The notes: generated by a model not told the origin, from the letters alone. Positions 17,498 to 27,343 are shown, counted from the stretch's first letter. The stretch: 64,000 nt of DNA from Photobacterium angustum (GCF_002954615.1 NZ_MSCJ01000003.1:1550001-1614000), one strand, 5' to 3'. Program-made: numbers and translations.

Positions 17498-18040
17498 CTA
17501 CAGATATTGATAAGTAACAGCGATTGTTGATTTGATCGTGCCTTTAGTGATATTTCCCGAAGGACTATAAGCTCTTACTGATAAGGAATAATCCACAGAG
17601 TTATGTATAATTTTTTTTTCTACATAGCTACCATTATTTACTAATTGATCATTATCATCATTTTTAATTTGAATATCTAAATTCTTTGCCGTTCCGGTAT
17701 TTTTAAAATCACCGGCGTTAATGCCTTTTTCAGAATTAAAAGTAGCACGTACTGTAAAATTGTTAATTGGGCAATGTTCTAAATGTAATGTTAACTGCTT
17801 CCATGGGCTAAAAGATCTTTTATTAATAAAATCACCTGTTTTCAATGTCCCAATATCAATATTTTCATTAACGGGTACAGACTCACATGGTAATATAACT
17901 ACTTTACCATAAACAGTAATTTTAGGCGGCCCAGAACTGAATGCTGTATTAGAAAAAAAAGGTAACAATAATAAAATTAAAGAATACTTTTTTTTATAAA
18001 TATTCAATGTTAAAAATTGCTTGGGAACGGACATGTCCAT
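17498..18040 (-). CDS. Minor pilin subunit
   Basis: 180 residues. A signal peptide (hydrophobic SLILLLLPFFSNTAFS) is preceded by an extended N-terminus. The mature part has the pilin Cys pair (LPCES ... LEHCP) and the C-terminal beta-zipper strand ending IAVTYQYL. The ATG at 18040 overlaps the end of the preceding gene by 47 bp, but AAGG 6 nt upstream supports it, and the overlap indicates translational coupling. Probably an adaptor between shaft and tip. Confidence 0.85.
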   Translation of the reverse strand: MDMSVPKQFLTLNIYKKKYSLILLLLPFFSNTAFSSGPPKITVYGKVVILPCESVPVNENIDIGTLKTGDFINKRSFSPWKQLTLHLEHCPINNFTVRATFNSEKGINAGDFKNTGTAKNLDIQIKNDDNDQLVNNGSYVEKKIIHNSVDYSLSVRAYSPSGNITKGTIKSTIAVTYQYL

Positions 18041-18530
18041 AGATTACCTTATTAGTTGTCGCTTTTAGTCGTGCATAATAGTTGATCACATTACTACCAG
18101 GATGTAATGGTATCCATTGCGTATTATTCATTAATTGATTAATCGGTTTTTGAATTTTGTTTGAATTTAGTAATTGGATTGCAACACCTTCTGTCGAACC
18201 TGGTACTTTATTTATTGCCAATAGATTTTTATCAATATTATCTTCTTCGCCTTTATACACAACTTTTATCGCTTTTACAGAATCACCACAATGAATAAGA
18301 TTTATTGAAAATAAAACATTAGCTGTCACAGCACCTTTATAACTTAACTGCTTTAATGGATTATTAAACAAATTTACATCTATATTATTAGGGACTACTT
18401 CACAACTATTATCAATGACATTTCCAGTAATATTTATCGATGTCTTTTTAATTTCATTAACTAACGTAATAGAATATGCTGACTGTACAAAAAAAATGAA
18501 TATAAAGGATAATACTAGTTTTACTGACAT
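17994..18530 (-). CDS. Minor pilin subunit
   Basis: 178 residues with a signal peptide (VLSFIFIFFVQSAYS). Pilin pattern: ITGNVIDNSCEVVPNNIDVNLF, a second Cys in LIHCGDS, and a C-terminal strand SQAIFNIEYL. Its ATG overlaps the last codons of the usher gene (stop at 18521), showing translational coupling. As the first gene after the usher it is likely a tip or adaptor subunit. Confidence 0.85.
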   Translation of the reverse strand: MSVKLVLSFIFIFFVQSAYSITLVNEIKKTSINITGNVIDNSCEVVPNNIDVNLFNNPLKQLSYKGAVTANVLFSINLIHCGDSVKAIKVVYKGEEDNIDKNLLAINKVPGSTEGVAIQLLNSNKIQKPINQLMNNTQWIPLHPGSNVINYYARLKATTNKVIYGHVRSQAIFNIEYL

Positions 18531-21004
18531 AATAACCCTTTCACTATCACCGGTTTTTTGGTTTCATTATTAGATAAATGGTAACTCGCTTGACATGATT
18601 CATTTCTATTTATTTCAACATTTAATTTACCATTTTTAGGTAGCCCTGTTAGATAAACAGAACCATCTGTAGATACCATTGAAGATATTTTATTATCACC
18701 AAGTAAGTTTACTGATGCTCCAAACGGAATAATTCCGTTTTTATAGTTAAGTTTAAATAACGCTTTATAGCCAATTTTCGCATTAAATTTTGCTAAAACA
18801 ATAGCATCAACAGTTGGGACAACATTTATTATAGGCATAGCTATATCTACATTATTAGGATAAGACTCAGGGTCTAAAGCAATACGATTACTTCGATAGT
18901 CGTTAAGTGTAGGAATTATTGCAAATCCTGATTTATTAGTTTTAACATCTGATTCATTAGTAACTTTTATATTTTTTGCATCATTAACTTCAATCAATGC
19001 GCTTGAGTTATATATTGGCTGACCTAGTATTATATTGCCATTATAATAAATCATACCACCAGTGGCATTAAAATTAATATTATACCCATTGTTATCTTTA
19101 CCGAATATCAAACCTTGACTGCCATAATTATTGTTATTATTAACATTGACACTCATACCACTTGATTTTTTATACCTATTTATATTGATACCATAAGTTA
19201 AATGATTTCCATTATTTAAACTACCATTTATACCTAATTGACTACTTGAATCTCCCTTCAAATCAGTTGATAACCCATAACTTATATCATCAATTTTATC
19301 ATTTAATGATGTATTAATCCTTGCATCATTAAAAAATGACATCGGAATTGATGTATTAAAGTAAACAGAATTATTATTTCCTTCTCCATTATAATTAGAC
19401 TGACTATTTAAACCTAAAGAAAATGAAATCCCTTTGTAATAATATGAGGAGGACAGATTAAAATTATTAATATTTTTACAGCTATTGTAATAGCTATAAA
19501 TGTTATCATTTACATACAATGACAATGAATTATTTAAGTTTTTACTAAGACTTATTGAAAGTGTGTTCTTCTTTAAACTTCCATTATTAGTCTTATCATT
19601 GATGAAATATTCAGAATCATCCAATTGTAAATCACCATTTTTTGAATAATGACTAAAATCCAAGCCAAAATTTATATTACTTCTAATAAAATCTTTCTGA
19701 TATTTTACGCCGAAAATACTTCCTTTCTTAACTCTACTATTTGCAGACTTAATTCTTTTATCTGTAACACTAGTATTTAACGTACCGTAACTCCCTAGAT
19801 TTTTCGTTAATCCTATATTGTAAGATTGATATTCACTCGCTAATTGCACACCAGTTGAAGCAGTCACCCCTTGTGAAAACCCGTGATTAAGGGTTGCTTG
19901 CATGAATGTAGGGTGAGGACCACTCTCACCTCTATAGTTACCAAATGTTATTGCGTAATCAGTTTGATTTTCACGCTTTAATAAAGGTGAACTGGCGTAA
20001 GGAACAATGAATGAATGTGTACTGCCATCTGCCTCTTTAACAATTACTTTAAGGTCACCATTTCCTGTTAATGAATTAATATCTCTAATGACAAATGGTC
20101 CAGATGCTACATGTGTTTGGTACACCTTATAGCCATCCTGATACACTGAAACTGTTGCTTCACTTTTCGCAACCCCCCTAATGTCAGGAGCATAACCAAG
20201 TAAACTATCAGGCCTCATTTGATCGACTGATGACAATGAGATTCCACGTAATGGAAGCGTAGTAAATGAATCACTTATTGGTGTATATATTCTTCCAATT
20301 TTTAATCGCGATCTTAATGATGGCAAATCTCGTTCTGCAAATACTGATAAATTATTAAATGAACTAATATCATCATTACTATGATTAGAATTAAAACTTT
20401 GATTTAGATAGGAGTTATCTCTAAATCTCCAAGCTCCAATATTAATACCTGTCAGTAAATTTAAATAGTTATCACTTTCATAATTATTGTCATATTTTGA
20501 TATACCTGAAGAAAAATTATAATTAAGTAACCCTGCATTTACACCATTAGTCCATTCATCAATTGGTATATATCCCTTTGGCTTAATAGTTAAATTAGCC
20601 TGGGGGATTGTCATTAACAATTTCATTTTCGATACATTAATTACAGCTGTCGCAGATTTAATGTATTTTGAAATATCAACGATTTGATCTTGATATTTTT
20701 TATTTTTAAAAATATTTTTTTTAACGCCTAACTGTATATAATACCCTACTGTTAATATTGGCACTAACTCAGTTTTATTTTCATTTAAAACAAAGTTCAC
20801 TTCTTTATCTGAAATATATTCCCCATTTACGTAAACGGAAACCTTATATTTACCCGGAGGAAGTTCTAAACCATTATTAAACATTTTAAGATCAACTAAA
20901 TCGCTATCATCATTTGTTAAAAAATGAGGATCGAAATAGGTATTCGCAACACAATTAACATTATAAAATAAAGTAAACAGAAATATTTTTATTCTTAATT
21001 TCAT
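18521..21004 (-). CDS. Outer-membrane usher (FimD/PapC family)
   Basis: 827 residues, typical usher length. After the signal peptide comes the chaperone-binding N-domain (YFDPHFL, LPPGKYKVSVYVNGEYI), then the beta-barrel with plug (AEATVSVYQDGYKVYQTHVASGPFVIRDI), many Asn/Ser/Tyr-rich strands, and C-terminal domains (PFGASVNLLGD; Cys in NESCQASYHL). It secretes and polymerises chaperone-bound subunits. I moved the start to the ATG at 21004 with AAGG 9 nt upstream; the open frame extends further to a TTG inside the intergenic hairpin. That hairpin contains the AAGG. Confidence 0.95.
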   Translation of the reverse strand: MKLRIKIFLFTLFYNVNCVANTYFDPHFLTNDDSDLVDLKMFNNGLELPPGKYKVSVYVNGEYISDKEVNFVLNENKTELVPILTVGYYIQLGVKKNIFKNKKYQDQIVDISKYIKSATAVINVSKMKLLMTIPQANLTIKPKGYIPIDEWTNGVNAGLLNYNFSSGISKYDNNYESDNYLNLLTGINIGAWRFRDNSYLNQSFNSNHSNDDISSFNNLSVFAERDLPSLRSRLKIGRIYTPISDSFTTLPLRGISLSSVDQMRPDSLLGYAPDIRGVAKSEATVSVYQDGYKVYQTHVASGPFVIRDINSLTGNGDLKVIVKEADGSTHSFIVPYASSPLLKRENQTDYAITFGNYRGESGPHPTFMQATLNHGFSQGVTASTGVQLASEYQSYNIGLTKNLGSYGTLNTSVTDKRIKSANSRVKKGSIFGVKYQKDFIRSNINFGLDFSHYSKNGDLQLDDSEYFINDKTNNGSLKKNTLSISLSKNLNNSLSLYVNDNIYSYYNSCKNINNFNLSSSYYYKGISFSLGLNSQSNYNGEGNNNSVYFNTSIPMSFFNDARINTSLNDKIDDISYGLSTDLKGDSSSQLGINGSLNNGNHLTYGININRYKKSSGMSVNVNNNNNYGSQGLIFGKDNNGYNINFNATGGMIYYNGNIILGQPIYNSSALIEVNDAKNIKVTNESDVKTNKSGFAIIPTLNDYRSNRIALDPESYPNNVDIAMPIINVVPTVDAIVLAKFNAKIGYKALFKLNYKNGIIPFGASVNLLGDNKISSMVSTDGSVYLTGLPKNGKLNVEINRNESCQASYHLSNNETKKPVIVKGLLCQ

Positions 21005-21010
21005 ACCATA

Positions 21011-21037
21011 TTGCCTTATAATTGCCCTATAAGGCAA
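21011..21037 (-). promoter_or_regulatory. Perfect hairpin over the usher ribosome binding site
   Basis: TTGCCTTATA and TATAAGGCAA pair over 10 bp with a 7-nt loop. On the minus strand the arm next to the usher start contains the AAGG used as Shine-Dalgarno (complement of 21014-21017), so the fold would hide it. It has no T tract and therefore is not a terminator. Confidence 0.65.
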
Positions 21038-21046
21038 ACATAATTG

Positions 21047-21733
21047 TTATATAGAACCAGCTTTAATTACGTCAGATGTCCCACCATAATCATTAATTGT
21101 TTGATAAGTTATCTTTCCTCTATAATTTTTTTTATTATCAATTTTATGTTCAGAATATGGTGCAATCATCGTTGGTTCTAACTTTCCTTTACCAACAATC
21201 ATGTTGATTATTGTTATATAATAAGGTGTTGGGTTAGATATTGTTATTTTATCTCCATGTCTGGAGAACTTAATCATAGATTGTGCTTTTATAGGTGTGA
21301 CTTTAAACTTATGAGGCCTATAAAATAGTTTTATTCTATTATTTATTGCTATTTGAATTATATTTTTCCCCTTATCTTTTTCAGATAAACTTGGAATTGC
21401 TTTAACATTAACCCAATACAATGATTCACGATCTTTAGCTAAACTCTCTTTATTAACACCGACAATTCTGAGCAAATTTTCTTCTTTACCCTTCATTACA
21501 AATAATGGTGGCGTAATAATAAAGTCATTTGTTTTCTTATTATTACTTTTTGTTATATATGATTGAATTAAATAGTTACTATCTTTTTTATTATTAGAAA
21601 CTGATAATTCAACTTCTTTTTTTGAACCATCAAATATAACTCTTGTTTGGCCAAGTGCAATACCAGCATATGTATTCACTGAAGTTAACACTGCAATCAA
21701 TAATGTGCATAAATATAAAAATTTTATTTTCAA
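21047..21733 (-). CDS. Periplasmic pilus chaperone (PapD family)
   Basis: 228 residues. Signal peptide MKIKFLYLCTLLIAVLTSVNTYA, then the chaperone G1-type pattern IALGQTRVIFDGSKKEVELSVSNN, ESLYWVNVKAIP, and the conserved KLFYRPH. The Ig-like second domain ends in GGTSDVIKAGSI. It caps pilin subunits by donor-strand complementation. The open frame extends up to an ATG at 21781, but that ATG lies in the arm of the terminator upstream, so I chose TTG at 21733, which starts a normal signal peptide and has AGAG about 9 nt before it. Confidence 0.92.
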   Translation of the reverse strand: MKIKFLYLCTLLIAVLTSVNTYAGIALGQTRVIFDGSKKEVELSVSNNKKDSNYLIQSYITKSNNKKTNDFIITPPLFVMKGKEENLLRIVGVNKESLAKDRESLYWVNVKAIPSLSEKDKGKNIIQIAINNRIKLFYRPHKFKVTPIKAQSMIKFSRHGDKITISNPTPYYITIINMIVGKGKLEPTMIAPYSEHKIDNKKNYRGKITYQTINDYGGTSDVIKAGSI

Positions 21734-21746
21734 AACGATTCTCTTT

Positions 21747-21779
21747 AAAAAAGTTGCAACTACATTTTGCAGTTGCAAC
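21747..21779 (-). terminator. Intra-operon terminator between pilin and chaperone
   Basis: Perfect 9-bp stem GTTGCAACT / AGTTGCAAC followed on the minus strand by TTTTTT. Placed 12 bp after the pilin stop. It would let most transcripts end after the major pilin and only a fraction reach chaperone and usher. Confidence 0.9.
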
Positions 21780-21791
21780 ATTACTTTTTAA

Positions 21792-22355
21792 TTAACTATA
21801 AATAATACTGAACGTAGTTGTTGCATTAGCAGTACCAGGTGTTGCGCTACCCGAATTTGATACATAATTTGCCGTGAATGGGATAACGTTTGTACCATCA
21901 TGGAATTTAACGGCCGTCGTTGGCGTACTATCATCAAATTTAACTTTATTATTTGTACCGTCATAAATATCAATACCAACATTTTTTGCAGAGCCTGCAG
22001 CATCTGTTAATGCCAGCGAACCATTAGCATCTGTTGCTCCTAAAAACGACATTGCAACGTTTTTATATGTAGCCGTACTACAGTCATCTAGCTTAATATT
22101 GAAATGATGAGATGATGATACTGAGTTAGGATCTTTTAAGGTAGCAGCTTTAACCTGTCCCATTTGTACTGTTTGATCAATTGAATCAGGATCAACAGCA
22201 CATGCACCTGCTGTTATTTCACCTTTAAAGTTTACTGTACCGCCATGTACTACTAATGGTGTTGTTGGCGGCGTTGGATCATCTGCAAATGCTGCTGATG
22301 CGACACCAAAACTTGCTAATATTGCTAACGAGCTGATTACAATTTTCTTATTCAT
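21792..22355 (-). CDS. Major pilin subunit (FimA-like)
   Basis: 187 residues with a clear signal peptide cleaved near ASAAFA-DD. Mature protein: N-terminal donor strand (LVVHGGTVNFKGEITAGACAVD), Cys pair (GACAVD ... LDDCSTA), and a C-terminal strand TTTFSIIYS typical of fimbrial subunits. First gene of the operon, followed by an intrinsic terminator, which fits a shaft protein needed in large amounts. GGAT upstream of the ATG serves as the ribosome binding site. GC is higher than in the downstream pilus genes. Confidence 0.93.
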   Translation of the reverse strand: MNKKIVISSLAILASFGVASAAFADDPTPPTTPLVVHGGTVNFKGEITAGACAVDPDSIDQTVQMGQVKAATLKDPNSVSSSHHFNIKLDDCSTATYKNVAMSFLGATDANGSLALTDAAGSAKNVGIDIYDGTNNKVKFDDSTPTTAVKFHDGTNVIPFTANYVSNSGSATPGTANATTTFSIIYS

Positions 22356-22531
22356 GATTAATATCCACTTTACTATTCTGATTTACAGCTTTTATGCTGC
22401 AGACGAATAATATTCAGCGCATTCCTTAATAACAACTTATTGATTTATTATTTCTATATAATGATTAATTTTTTCTATTAAGAATAAAATATAAAATAAG
22501 TTTTTAATATAAGTTGATTAATAAATGTTAT

Positions 22532-23458
22532 TTAATCTTTTAATCTGTACATCCGACAAGCCGCAACAAGGGATCGCATGTGAAATGCTTTTTCAATTGC
22601 TCTCGGAAAAATAAGGTAAATACTATATTTTTTATCACTAGCAAGAGGATAAAAGTTTAGTCCTAGTTGTTTTGCTATTGAAGATAATCTAGAAGGAAGA
22701 ATGGTTCCATAATCGTCAGCTCTTAGTGAAAATGACAGACTAAAGATACTTGAGAACTCTGAATATATTTTAGGTTTTTGAGTAGTTGATTTTATCAATT
22801 GCTCGTATATTTTACGTAAACAAAAATCTTGTTTTAACACCAACATTTTTTGTTCTGATAAATATTTCACTCCTACAGGTATTTGTGAAGCATCAGGTTT
22901 TGACTGCGAATCAGTACTGGTAACGAAACTTAATGTATCATCAATGACTTTTAGTACTACCATATTAGCCAATTTTTCTATTGCATCATCGCCATAAATC
23001 AAGATCGCATCTAACTTATTGTTTTCCATTTGATATATCAATGAATCGTTAGAGTCACTATGAAATTTAAGGTCAATGTCTTGACACCTTTCGTTAAAGC
23101 TCTTTATCAAATAAGGAACAAGATCTACAGATAATGAATTTACAATTCCGACGTTCAGTTGCTTATCGCTTAATCCTGAATTTGCTTTAGCTTTTGCTAT
23201 ACCGTCAGTTAAGCTTTTACTCGCTTGAATAACAGATTCATAAAGTATTGATGCTGATTCAAGAGGCTCCAAACGTCTGCCATTTCTTTTGAATAATTTA
23301 AATCCTAAATCTTCTTCAACTTCACGTAATATTCTATACACCGATAATTTATTTATACATTGACTATTAGCAACAATCTCGACACTTCCTGATTTTATAA
23401 ATTCAGAGAAGACTTCTAATTTTTTTAATGTTGTGGGTAATACAGTACGCGATGGCAT
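22532..23458 (-). CDS. LysR-family transcriptional regulator
   Basis: 308 residues from the ATG at 23458 (an open frame extends to 23524, but the extra 22 residues are hydrophobic and precede the usual start). Winged helix-turn-helix: LKKLEVFSEFIKSGSVEIVANSQCINKLSVYRILREVEEDLGF at about residues 10-52, then FKRNGRRLEPLE. Effector domain follows. It lies just upstream of the pilus operon on the same strand with a 176-bp gap, so it may control the pilin promoter, but it is not the classical divergent arrangement. Confidence 0.88.
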   Translation of the reverse strand: MPSRTVLPTTLKKLEVFSEFIKSGSVEIVANSQCINKLSVYRILREVEEDLGFKLFKRNGRRLEPLESASILYESVIQASKSLTDGIAKAKANSGLSDKQLNVGIVNSLSVDLVPYLIKSFNERCQDIDLKFHSDSNDSLIYQMENNKLDAILIYGDDAIEKLANMVVLKVIDDTLSFVTSTDSQSKPDASQIPVGVKYLSEQKMLVLKQDFCLRKIYEQLIKSTTQKPKIYSEFSSIFSLSFSLRADDYGTILPSRLSSIAKQLGLNFYPLASDKKYSIYLIFPRAIEKAFHMRSLVAACRMYRLKD

Positions 23459-23608
23459 AATTTTACTTATATATTTATATTGTACTATTATATAAACACA
23501 ACTTATGCCGCATTCAAATAACATTAGTTTTTTTAATGTTATTTATTATTAAATTTAATTCACAGTTTGATAAGCACGATTAGATCGTTACATTAATTTA
23601 TATTTTTA

Positions 23609-24520
23609 TTATTCGATAGCTTCGGTAAATAACCAATCACGAAACACTTGTACTTTAGCTATATCGATTGATTCTGGTTTATAAACCACAAAATAAGCGA
23701 GTGGGGAATCAAATTGGATATCTGGAAATAATCGTACTAACCGCCCTGCTGATAAATCATCTTTCACCATTACACTTCGCGCTAATGCAATACCACCACC
23801 ATCAATGGCCGTTTGTAATACCGCAGCCGAGTTATTAATTTGAATATTATGGGCTGATTGATGCTCCGCTACGCCAGCTTTATCTAACCATGCTGACCAT
23901 GTTGGAAAGCCTGAGTGCTCATCCATAGACAGATCATGAATGAGTGTTTGTGCTAATAATTGTTCTGGTTTTATTAAGCTATCTGCTTGTGCTAATAACT
24001 GTGGCGAACAAACGGGAAACACTTCTTCTTCCATTAATTTCTCTGCCACCAGCCCTTGCCAATTTCCTGTGCCATAACGCACACCAATATCGACGCGCTG
24101 AATAACAAAATCTATCGGTTTTAAATTGGTGTCTAATCGCACATCGGTTTCTGGACATAACGCTTGAAAGCGATCAAGCCTTGGTAATAACCATTTAGCA
24201 GCAAACGCTGGACTAACGGTCACAGTTAATATGCCGCACGTAGGGCTTTGCTGAAGTAGCTCTAACCCTTGGGAGAGTTTATCAAACCCAGCACGAATTT
24301 CTGGCAAGGCACGCTCGGCAGTTTCAGTTGGCAGTAGTCGAATTTTGCCACTGTTAGCGCGGTGAAATAACGGCGTTTCTAACCATTCTTCCAATGTTCT
24401 GACTAATTGCCCTACCGCCGCTGGTGTGACATTTAGCTCTTCTGCTGCAGCAGAAAAACTTTGGTGACGAGCACTGGCTTCAAAGGCTTTTAACGCATTC
24501 AAATGTATCGGTAATTTCAT
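23609..24520 (-). CDS. GcvA-like LysR-family regulator
   Basis: 303 residues. The N-terminus MKLPIHLNALKAFEASARHQSFSAAAEELNVTPAAVGQLVRTLE is the GcvA/AmpR type, followed by GKIRLLPTETAE. The effector domain holds VDIGVRYGTGNWQGL, the signature of this subgroup. It is divergent (163 bp) from the SDR-cupin-oxidase group, which it most likely controls. Confidence 0.93.
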   Translation of the reverse strand: MKLPIHLNALKAFEASARHQSFSAAAEELNVTPAAVGQLVRTLEEWLETPLFHRANSGKIRLLPTETAERALPEIRAGFDKLSQGLELLQQSPTCGILTVTVSPAFAAKWLLPRLDRFQALCPETDVRLDTNLKPIDFVIQRVDIGVRYGTGNWQGLVAEKLMEEEVFPVCSPQLLAQADSLIKPEQLLAQTLIHDLSMDEHSGFPTWSAWLDKAGVAEHQSAHNIQINNSAAVLQTAIDGGGIALARSVMVKDDLSAGRLVRLFPDIQFDSPLAYFVVYKPESIDIAKVQVFRDWLFTEAIE

Positions 24521-24683
24521 ATCGGTAAAGTTTTTCTTTATCGGTTTAACAGATTATCTCATTTGTCGAAACAGCTAATAACAACAAAAATGTCAACATT
24601 AGCTATCAACCCAAGCCTAGCATGAAAGTTTTTCTTTTGTTGATAGTCGTAGTTAAAAAACGCTAAACAGAGAGAGCAAAGCC

Positions 24684-25457
24684 ATGAGTGATCTATTTTC
24701 AGGTAAAAAACTATTAGTGATCGGCGGTACAAGCGGCATGGGTTATGAAACCGCTCGTCAGGTGTTAGAGCAAGGCGGAAGTACTGTGATTGTGGGTCAT
24801 CGTGCTGATAAAGCCGAAAACGCGCAGCAAGCATTAGCCACGTTAGGCGCTGTTGAAGCACTAACGGCTGATCTCACCAGTGAAGCTAGCGTTAATTCGC
24901 TTATCGACACCATTACTGAAAAACACCAAGACATCGATCTACTGGTCAATGCCGCTGGTGTGTTTTTTCCAAAACCGTTTCTTGAGCATGACAGTAACGA
25001 CTACGATAAGTATATGCAGCTTAACCGTGCCTTTTTCTTTATCACCCAAAAAGTGGCAGCCAATATGATTGCGAATGGCTTAAAAGGTGCGATTGTAAAT
25101 ATCGGCTCGATGTGGGGGAAACAAGCCATTGCTGCAACACCATCATCGGCTTATTCAATGGCAAAAGCAGGATTACATGCACTCACTCAACATTTAGCGA
25201 TGGAGTTAGCGGCAAGCAATATTCGCGTTAATGCGGTGTCACCTGCGGTTGTACAAACACCGATTTATGAAGGCTTTATTCCTAAGGCTGAAGTACATGA
25301 TGCACTGCAAGGCTTTAATGATTTCCATCCTATTGGTCGTGTAGGTACGCCTGAAGATATTGCCAATACCATTACTTTCTTACTGTCTGATAAAGCTAAG
25401 TGGGTAACAGGCGCTATTTGGGATATCGATGGCGGTGTGATGGCAGGGCGTAATTAA
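24684..25457 (+). CDS. Classical SDR oxidoreductase
   Basis: 257 residues. [11 protein letters not shown] cofactor motif (residues about 14-24), NAAGV, catalytic Ser in NIGSMWG, YSMAK Tyr/Lys pair, and the C-terminal [18 protein letters not shown] that closes this family. Likely an NAD(P)-dependent alcohol/ketone reductase. It is the first gene after the divergent GcvA-like regulator; a GAGAG ribosome binding site precedes the ATG. The downstream cupin and flavin oxidase follow on the same strand. Confidence 0.94.
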   Translation: MSDLFSGKKLLVIGGTSGMGYETARQVLEQGGSTVIVGHRADKAENAQQALATLGAVEALTADLTSEASVNSLIDTITEKHQDIDLLVNAAGVFFPKPFLEHDSNDYDKYMQLNRAFFFITQKVAANMIANGLKGAIVNIGSMWGKQAIAATPSSAYSMAKAGLHALTQHLAMELAASNIRVNAVSPAVVQTPIYEGFIPKAEVHDALQGFNDFHPIGRVGTPEDIANTITFLLSDKAKWVTGAIWDIDGGVMAGRN

Positions 25458-25565
25458 TCTCCTTCTTTTTAAAGCTCACTTTTTAGGGCGATAGATATTC
25501 ACTATTTGCTATTTCACTACTTAATTATCTTACTGTCGCCCTTTATTTAAATCTAAGAGGTCATC

Positions 25566-26240
25566 ATGCAAATTAATACTGACTTTACTCGCCCTGTCAC
25601 TATTCGTGGTGATCGTTATCATTGGGTGCCATCAACACAAACGGGCGTTGAACGTATGATGCTGGATCGTATTGGCGATGAAAAAGCACGTGCGACCACT
25701 GTTGTTCGTTATGCTCCTCATTCTTCATTTCCTAATCATGCTCATCCAGGGGGTGAAGAAATTTTAGTGCTATCGGGAACGTTTTCAGACAGTACAGGCG
25801 ATTATCCTACTGGCTGGTATTTACGTAATCCTCCCGCATCTTCACACGCGCCTTTTAGCCACCAAGGCACGACGATTTTTGTCAAATTATGGCAAATGCG
25901 CGAAATCGAAAAAGAAACACTGCGTGTAGATACCAACGATCCCGCTAATTGGAAAGTGATTGAGGGTCGTGAAACATGCCCATTATTTTGCAACCCATTT
26001 GAATCGGTCAGTTTACAGAAAGTCCCTGCACTTAACCTTGTGTGTGATTTGTCGCTCGATGCCACGGAGATTTTAGTGGTGACTGGCTCTGTAAAACATG
26101 ACGGGATCACTTACCCACAAGGAAGCTGGCTGCGCTTACCTAAAGGTTCAGCAGCAACCGTTACCGCGGAAAAACAAGGTGCAACGGTGTTTATCAAACA
26201 AGGTGAATTTGCCAATATTGAAAGCGAGGCTACGTCATGA
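25566..26240 (+). CDS. Bicupin protein (ChrR-like cupin)
   Basis: 224 residues with two cupin halves. The first has a metal-binding pattern FPNHAHPGGEEILVLSGTFSD and PPASSHAPFS; the second (CDLSLDATEILVVTGSVKHDG, YPQGSWLRLP) lacks the His cluster and is structural. It resembles the ChrR cupin domain family, without the zinc-binding anti-sigma N-terminus, so it is probably an enzyme or binding protein. It is translationally coupled to the next gene: stop and start overlap (ATGA). Confidence 0.85.
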   Translation: MQINTDFTRPVTIRGDRYHWVPSTQTGVERMMLDRIGDEKARATTVVRYAPHSSFPNHAHPGGEEILVLSGTFSDSTGDYPTGWYLRNPPASSHAPFSHQGTTIFVKLWQMREIEKETLRVDTNDPANWKVIEGRETCPLFCNPFESVSLQKVPALNLVCDLSLDATEILVVTGSVKHDGITYPQGSWLRLPKGSAATVTAEKQGATVFIKQGEFANIESEATS

Positions 26241-27343
26241 TGGATAAAAAAATAGCTATTATTGGTGGCGGTTTAAGTGGTCTTTATGCCGCGTATTTAC
26301 TTGAACAAAAAGGGATCACAGATTATCTGTTATTAGAAGCCCGTGATAGTTTTGGGGGTCGGATCCAATCTTTCACACCACACAACACTGAAGCCAGTTT
26401 TGATCTGGGGCCAGCATGGTTTTGGCCTGACATTCAACCTGAGTTTTCACAGCTTATTAATGATTTTCAGTTAGACAGTTTTGCTCAATACGATACCGGT
26501 AACATGCTTGTAGAGCGTTCGTTATCTAAAACACCGAATGAAATTTCAGGCTTTGTCACAGAGCCTACTTCTATGCGCCTAACTCAAGGTATGAGCGGCT
26601 TAATTAAAACGATAAGCGAAAAACTCACTAACACTAATATTCATTGTTCGAAACAAGTGACGAAACTTGAGCGGCAGGAAAACAAGGTTATTATCCACTA
26701 CCACGATAGTCAAAATAACACTCAGCAAATGGCAACAAGTGATCATGTCTTGCTCGCGCTGCCACCACGGTTAGCGATTGAGCTCATTGAATTCTCGCCT
26801 TCGTTACCAGAAACACTTATACAGCAATGGCAACATACAGCGACCTGGATGGCACCTCACGCGAAATATATTGCTGTTTATGAGCGTCCATTTTGGCGAG
26901 AGCAACAGCTATCAGGCAGCGTACGCAGTATGGTTGGCCCTATGGTTGAAATTCATGATGCATCGCTAAGCACAGAGCCAAAACATGCTGCTTTATTCGG
27001 GTTTATTGGTATTCCAGCTCAGCAACGTAAGGATATCGGGGAAGAGCAGATTAAGGCTTATTGCCAACAACAATTGGTACGTTTATTTGGCGAGCAAGCA
27101 GTACAGCCTACAGCTCATATGATAAAAGATTGGGCGCAAGATACATTTACTGCCACAACGCTGGATAGCCAAGCATTAAGCCATAGCTTAGCACCGCCTC
27201 GATCCCCCATTAATAATACTTGGTCGCAACACTTAACAGGTATTGGCAGTGAATGGGCAACGGAATTTCCGGGTTATTTAGCCGGGGCAACAGAAGCGGC
27301 TGAGTTAGGTGTTGAACGGTATCTGGCGCTCTATGAAAAATAA
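26237..27343 (+). CDS. FAD-dependent amine oxidase-like protein
   Basis: 368 residues. N-terminal dinucleotide-binding motif IAIIGGGLSGLYAAYLLEQKG, LLLEARDSFGGRIQS, and the flavin-amine-oxidase layout (DLGPAWFWPD; C-terminal GSEWATEFPGYLAGATEAAELGVERYL, the FAD-binding end). Short for a monoamine oxidase (usually 430-500), so the substrate domain is reduced. Third gene of the SDR-cupin-oxidase set, overlapping the cupin by 4 bp; the three may act on one amine or aldehyde. Ends at a strong terminator. Confidence 0.9.
   Translation: MMDKKIAIIGGGLSGLYAAYLLEQKGITDYLLLEARDSFGGRIQSFTPHNTEASFDLGPAWFWPDIQPEFSQLINDFQLDSFAQYDTGNMLVERSLSKTPNEISGFVTEPTSMRLTQGMSGLIKTISEKLTNTNIHCSKQVTKLERQENKVIIHYHDSQNNTQQMATSDHVLLALPPRLAIELIEFSPSLPETLIQQWQHTATWMAPHAKYIAVYERPFWREQQLSGSVRSMVGPMVEIHDASLSTEPKHAALFGFIGIPAQQRKDIGEEQIKAYCQQQLVRLFGEQAVQPTAHMIKDWAQDTFTATTLDSQALSHSLAPPRSPINNTWSQHLTGIGSEWATEFPGYLAGATEAAELGVERYLALYEK

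Noticed and set aside
25485..25542. AGGGCGA / TCGCCCT inverted repeat between the SDR and cupin genes
   Set aside because: The loop of about 44 nt is too long for a confident terminator or operator.
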